Positions 7,102-10,301 of a stretch of 10,301 bases of DNA are shown one piece after another. A program made the position numbers and the translations under genes. The notes beneath the pieces are model-generated. The model ran no database searches, was not told the DNA's origin, and saw only the letters and a list, made by a program, of their open reading frames with translations. Positions within the stretch are counted from its first letter, which is position 1, and every line of letters begins with the position of its first letter. Origin of the DNA: Bacteroidota bacterium (GTDB lineage Bacteria > Bacteroidota > Bacteroidia > Flavobacteriales > Flavobacteriaceae); assembly GCA_004356305.1 (NCBI GenBank), contig SMXJ01000055.1:1-10301 (forward strand), written 5' to 3'.

Positions 7102-7113
7102 CTATTCCACTTT
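7082..7113 (+). other. Imperfect inverted repeat / hairpin in the aminotransferase-ankyrin gap
   Basis: GGAATGGTA (7087-7095), loop CTTT, then TACTATTCC (7100-7108) form a 9-bp stem in RNA with one G-U pair. After one C/A mismatch the stem continues with AAAG (7082-7085) against CTTT (7110-7113). It lies in the 129-bp gap after the aminotransferase stop. It could act as a weak terminator, but no clean run of T follows. It could equally be an operator or an attenuating hairpin overlapping the candidate promoter -7 box. Confidence 0.5.
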
Positions 7114-7129
7114 GTCAATTTGTAAATTT

Positions 7130-7600
7130 ATGAGTCAATCTTTGTTTGATGCGATACGTAATGAAGATTCGTTAACTGTGGACTCGTTTGTGAATGAAAA
7201 TCCACAGTGGGTCAATGAGAAAGATCAACGCGGCTCCACTCCTTTATTGCTCGCGACTTATTTTGGATTTGAAGAAATTTCAGAAATAATATTGAAACAT
7301 CCACAGGAGATAGATGCTCAGGACGCGAGTGGAAATACGGCTTTGATGGGAGTTTGTTTTAAAGGATTTCAGAACATCGCCCAACTCTTGATCGCACACA
7401 AAGCAAATGTCAATGTCAGAAATTACAATGGGGCCACCGCACTTATTTTTGCGGCTACCTTCAACCATGGGGAATTGGTTAAACTGTTGTTGGAAAATGG
7501 AGCCGACCCTGAAATACGCGACGACCGTGGAAACCGGGCGGTGGAACACGCCAAAATGCAAGAGATCAAAGAAATAGTATCACTTTTGGAAATGAGTTAA
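7130..7600 (+). CDS. Small ankyrin-repeat protein
   Basis: A 156-aa cytoplasmic protein made almost entirely of ankyrin repeats, with no signal peptide and no enzymatic motif. After an N-terminal half-repeat (LFDAIRNEDSLTVDSFVNENP) come RGSTPLLLATYFGFEEISEIIL (about 34-55), SGNTALMGVCFKGFQNIAQLLI (67-88), NGATALIFAATFNHGELVKLLLENGADP (100-127) and a degenerate capping repeat RGNRAVEHAK (133-142). The ATG at 7130 is preferred over the in-frame TTG at 7112 because it gives the usual MSQSLFDAI start. Ankyrin proteins bind other proteins. The partner is unknown, though the neighbouring amidase or aminotransferase is a reasonable candidate because the gene sits between them and ends 1 bp before the amidase start. 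Confidence 0.88.
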   Translation: MSQSLFDAIRNEDSLTVDSFVNENPQWVNEKDQRGSTPLLLATYFGFEEISEIILKHPQEIDAQDASGNTALMGVCFKGFQNIAQLLIAHKANVNVRNYNGATALIFAATFNHGELVKLLLENGADPEIRDDRGNRAVEHAKMQEIKEIVSLLEMS

Positions 7601-7601
7601 T

Positions 7602-8381
7602 ATGGATGGCCAACTTTCTATATCGATCATTCAAACAAACCTTATCTGGGAAGATCCTGATGCGAATCGCCGACAATTTTCAGAAAAGATCAAGAGCATT
7701 TCAACCGATACCGATCTCATCATTCTTCCTGAAATGTTCACCACCGGTTTCTCGATGAACGCCGAAATATTGGCTGAGGAAAAGGCGGGTCCAAGCCTTC
7801 TTTGGATGCAAAACACCGCCGAAAAAAATAATAGTGCGATCACCGGTAGTGTAATTGTAAGAGACGAGGGCCATTTCTTTAATCGTCTCTACTTTGTATT
7901 TCCGAATGGTGAATATAAGGAGTATGATAAAAAGCACACTTTCACCCTTGCCGGAGAGCACAAAACCTATACAGCAGGCAAGCATAAAATTATTGTAGAT
8001 TACATGGGCTGGAAGATCTGCCCACTTATTTGTTATGATCTTCGTTTCCCGGTCTGGGCGCGAAATCTTGATGATTATGATATCCTGATCTATGTTGCTA
8101 ACTGGCCTAAAAAGCGCATCGCTGCCTGGGATGCTTTGCTGAAAGCCCGCGCTATTGAAAATATGAGTTACTGCGTGGGTGTAAATCGGGTGGGAAGGGA
8201 TGGAATCGGCCATGAATATACCGGTCACTCGGCGGCCTATGATGTCCTTGGAGAACTTATTTCAACTTCAAAATGGGAAAAGGAATTTATTGAGACCGTC
8301 AAACTTTCAAAGGAGCATTTGCTGTCGAACAGAAAACATCTTCAGTTTTTGAACGACCGGGATAGTTTTAATCTATCGTAA
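7602..8381 (+). CDS. Nitrilase-superfamily amidohydrolase, omega-amidase-like (YafV/Nit2 type)
   Basis: A cytoplasmic carbon-nitrogen hydrolase of 259 aa. The Glu-Lys-Cys catalytic triad is visible: Glu44 in LPEMFTTGFSMN, Lys110 in YDKKHTF and Cys144 in PLICYDLRFPVW. AGEH at 117-120 and ANWPKKR at 166-172 are further conserved segments of this branch, and KARAIENMSYCVGVNRVG at 181-198 is a typical nitrilase block. The combination FTTGFSMN plus CYDLRFPVWARN resembles E. coli YafV and mammalian Nit2, which hydrolyse 2-oxoglutaramate to 2-oxoglutarate and ammonia. Association with the upstream glutamine/methionine-type aminotransferase supports that function, because such transaminases make 2-oxoglutaramate. 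The start is 1 bp after the ankyrin stop, implying translational coupling. The 3' end overlaps the convergent lipoprotein gene by 14 bp. Confidence 0.92.
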   Translation: MDGQLSISIIQTNLIWEDPDANRRQFSEKIKSISTDTDLIILPEMFTTGFSMNAEILAEEKAGPSLLWMQNTAEKNNSAITGSVIVRDEGHFFNRLYFVFPNGEYKEYDKKHTFTLAGEHKTYTAGKHKIIVDYMGWKICPLICYDLRFPVWARNLDDYDILIYVANWPKKRIAAWDALLKARAIENMSYCVGVNRVGRDGIGHEYTGHSAAYDVLGELISTSKWEKEFIETVKLSKEHLLSNRKHLQFLNDRDSFNLS

Positions 8382-9981
8382 AGGTCTCATTGATGAAAAA
8401 GTTGGGACGAATGTCGATTTGCCTTGAGAAGTAGATCACTTTTTCCGGTTGTATCTTTTCCAAATAATTTCCCGTATCCCAGATCTTGTTCAGGTTATCG
8501 TCATAAATAATTCGAAAGTAATATTGATCGGGGTCGAGGTAGTCGAAATACAGAGGAGTGTTTTCGGTGAGATATCTTGACGCAACAACCTTATATTTAC
8601 TATCGACCAATTCCACGATAATAGGGTACTTTTTCACATTTACCAATGTCATGCTTAACTCTCCATAATCAGAAACTTCAAGGGTCCGCATCTTATAAGT
8701 GAGGGTGTCATTCGTATTTTCAAAGAAGTCGGTAAATGCGTTCGGGAGAATTTCAATGGTGTATAATTGTTCATCGGTTTTGTTGAATAAGATGGAAGCG
8801 ATATTGGATCTTCTATCGATCCAGGTAGTGACAGGAATTTGCATTGAATCTTTATTCGTGACTTTGATCCTTTCGGCATTGAGAGATATCAAAGGAATGT
8901 TGAGTTGGAATTTCAAAGTGTCTCTGGGGATCGCATTGGTCGATCCCAATCGAGAAATATTCAAGGAATCTGCAAACAGATCGCGCATCCTAACAGCCAA
9001 TGTATCTATTTGCAGATTGTTGGTAGCCAAAAATAAGAGGGTGTCGGTTTGTTCGATATCGATAGCGGGTTTAAAATAATAATTGAGCGAATCTACTTTT
9101 GGGTCCCAATACACCATTGAGGTAAACCCTTCGGGTAGTTTTGAAATAGGAGATATTTTTAAGGAATCTGCATTTCCATAGAACCCAAATACAATTTTGT
9201 TTTTTGCGACCTGGCTGGGACGAGCAATTTTGTAAACGGGAATTTCTTTGAATAAAGAAATCAAATAACTACTGTCCGTTGGTGTTGTAACCGTTTCATC
9301 AATAAAACCAATCTTATCTTTTTTTGGTTCAAAAGTGTAGTTACCGGTCTCCTCTTGTAGCGCTATAAGCAAATAGTTCCCTTCCTTCAGATTAGTTAAT
9401 TCGAAGGTTTGAGTACTATCTTTGGTGGTAGTGATATAAGTGGGTTTTTCTGAATAGATGATGGAATCAGTAAACGTTTCTGTCAATTCATAAAGCATGA
9501 CAGTCGTGCGTTTATCCGGCTGGGGAAGCAAGGCATCTGCTATTTTTCCCTTCACGGTCAAACTATCGATATAGCTTCCTGTCGAGAAGATGTATTTGTA
9601 GTAGTCAAATTCGTTTTCTTCATTATTATCGACTATACTTTTTCCAAAATTGAACGAATAGGTGGTATTTGGTTTAAGCGTATCCAATATTTTTATTTTC
9701 AAAACTTTAGAGGTACTCAAGGGGGTAATGATGGGTTGGTAGTCCAACGGAGGAGATATGATCAGGTTTTGCTGAAGGTCTTTCAGCTTGATATACTCAT
9801 CGAAATAGATCCGGATCTCATCCCCGCTGAAATCAGTGGTAAAATTTTCCGGATCGCTTCTTATGATCATGGGAGGGATAGAATCTTTTGGCCCTCCGGA
9901 AGGAGACCCTTTTTTAGCACAATTGGAAAATAACAAAAGTGCGACAAAGACGATTAAAAAATTGCGAGGCATTGAAGTCAT
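8368..9981 (-). CDS. Ig-like (SbsA/Big_5-type) domain lipoprotein
   Basis: A 537-aa predicted lipoprotein. A short basic start and hydrophobic stretch (NFLIVFVALLLF) lead to LLFSNC with Cys21 as the lipidation site. The -1 residue is Asn, off the classical lipobox but tolerated in Bacteroidota. The mature part begins AKKGSPSGGPKDSIPP, a signature start of a widespread Bacteroidota family, followed by an Ig-like domain at about 35-135 (IRIYFDEYIKL, NTTYSFNFG, YKYIFSTG). Several beta-rich segments follow, and the conserved C-terminal block IWDTGNYLEKIQPEKVIYF lies near 500-518. Function is not known; a surface or periplasmic location is inferred from the lipobox. An in-frame ATG at 9972 (MPRNFLIV) gives a more usual signal-peptide length and is an equally good start. 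It lies 24 bp downstream of the ComF gene and is probably cotranscribed with it. Confidence 0.88.
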   Translation of the reverse strand: MTSMPRNFLIVFVALLLFSNCAKKGSPSGGPKDSIPPMIIRSDPENFTTDFSGDEIRIYFDEYIKLKDLQQNLIISPPLDYQPIITPLSTSKVLKIKILDTLKPNTTYSFNFGKSIVDNNEENEFDYYKYIFSTGSYIDSLTVKGKIADALLPQPDKRTTVMLYELTETFTDSIIYSEKPTYITTTKDSTQTFELTNLKEGNYLLIALQEETGNYTFEPKKDKIGFIDETVTTPTDSSYLISLFKEIPVYKIARPSQVAKNKIVFGFYGNADSLKISPISKLPEGFTSMVYWDPKVDSLNYYFKPAIDIEQTDTLLFLATNNLQIDTLAVRMRDLFADSLNISRLGSTNAIPRDTLKFQLNIPLISLNAERIKVTNKDSMQIPVTTWIDRRSNIASILFNKTDEQLYTIEILPNAFTDFFENTNDTLTYKMRTLEVSDYGELSMTLVNVKKYPIIVELVDSKYKVVASRYLTENTPLYFDYLDPDQYYFRIIYDDNLNKIWDTGNYLEKIQPEKVIYFSRQIDIRPNFFINETFTID

Positions 9982-10005
9982 CCAGGCAAAAATAAGTAAT
10001 CTTAA

Positions 10006-10301
10006 CTAGGCAATTGCAATTGTGGCGACACTTAGTTTAACATGTGGACTTTTGAGCAGCTGTTGGGCACAATTTTCTAGTGTTGCACCTGTGGTAACTA
10101 TATCATCGACCAATAGTATATGCTTATTAGAAATTACCCCGGGCTTGCTAAGTGTAAAAATTTCATCAGCAACGAAACGAGTCAATCTTTTTTTAAAAAC
10201 CTGTGAATGGGTTTTGGACACTTTTATCAACACATCTTCCCGAAAAGGAATTTTCAGTGCTGCGGCTATCTCCTTCCCGAAACCACTCACCTGATTGTAA
10301 C
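10006..10301 (-). CDS. comF: ComF family phosphoribosyltransferase-like protein, C-terminal part
   Basis: The last 98 codons of a ComF-type protein; the N-terminus, which usually carries zinc-finger cysteines, lies beyond the window end. The visible part opens with YNQVSGFGKEIAAAL, matching the family segment RGYNQ-GFGKEIA. It also has the type I phosphoribosyltransferase PRPP-binding loop LLVDDIVTTGATLE, with paired aspartates and the TTGAT turn. ComF proteins are needed for DNA uptake in naturally competent bacteria, although many ComF homologues occur in bacteria with no known competence. The frame is open to the window edge, so the GTG at 10290 is an internal valine. The gene precedes the Ig-like lipoprotein gene on the same strand with a 24-bp gap. 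Confidence 0.9.
   Translation of the reverse strand, partial: YNQVSGFGKEIAAALKIPFREDVLIKVSKTHSQVFKKRLTRFVADEIFTLSKPGVISNKHILLVDDIVTTGATLENCAQQLLKSPHVKLSVATIAIA

Noticed and set aside
7112..7129. TTG at 7112 as the ankyrin gene start
   Set aside because: The ATG at 7130 in the same frame gives a standard family N-terminus, and the 18-bp extension overlaps the hairpin region and adds no recognisable residues.
8361..8377. GATAG-TTTTAAT-CTATC hairpin at the nitrilase/lipoprotein overlap as a bidirectional terminator
   Set aside because: The stem is only five AT-rich pairs and no T-run follows on either side; too weak to call.

Overview
The window looks like chromosomal DNA of a Bacteroidota bacterium, most likely a member of the Flavobacteriaceae. 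Several signs agree. The succinate dehydrogenase is of the Bacteroidota b-type (SdhC with an HLWHGF motif, and a long loop in the [2Fe-2S] domain of SdhB). A lipoprotein carries the GGPKD start seen in a Bacteroidota Ig-like family. Shine-Dalgarno sequences are essentially absent, and two upstream regions fit the Bacteroidota promoter pattern TTTG-N19/20-TAnnTTT. Base composition is AT-leaning throughout.

Layout: (1) 1-3483, plus strand: the end of sdhC, then sdhA and sdhB. sdhA and sdhB are split by a 475-bp insert holding a frameshifted four-helix-bundle gene (S23 / 23S rRNA intervening-sequence protein family). GTTA arrays with an 8-bp period flank that gene in inverted orientation. (2) 3502-5754, minus strand: a hybrid sensor histidine kinase with a predicted exported TPR domain. 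(3) 5864-8381, plus strand: a methionine/glutamine-type aminotransferase, a small ankyrin-repeat protein and a nitrilase-family omega-amidase-like enzyme. (4) 8368-10301, minus strand: a ComF-type phosphoribosyltransferase (its start lies outside the window) followed by an Ig-like lipoprotein. The lipoprotein gene ends tail-to-tail with the nitrilase gene, overlapping it by 14 bp.

How the genes work together: sdhCAB encodes complex II, which oxidises succinate in the TCA cycle and passes electrons to quinone. The aminotransferase and omega-amidase-like enzyme fit the two-step glutamine transaminase/omega-amidase route. In that route a keto acid such as the methionine keto acid is re-aminated with glutamine, and the resulting 2-oxoglutaramate is hydrolysed to 2-oxoglutarate. 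The ankyrin protein lies between them with a 1-bp gap to the amidase gene. The histidine kinase has no response-regulator gene beside it.

The least ordinary part is the interval between sdhA and sdhB. A cassette-like element sits inside an essential respiratory operon. Its inverted 8-bp-period arrays could pair in the transcript as an imperfect 21-bp stem, which recalls the stems that bound intervening sequences in 23S rRNA. The protein it carries belongs to the family named after those intervening sequences. The reading frame appears broken by the loss of one base. No CRISPR array, tRNA, rRNA, integrase or transposase gene is visible.
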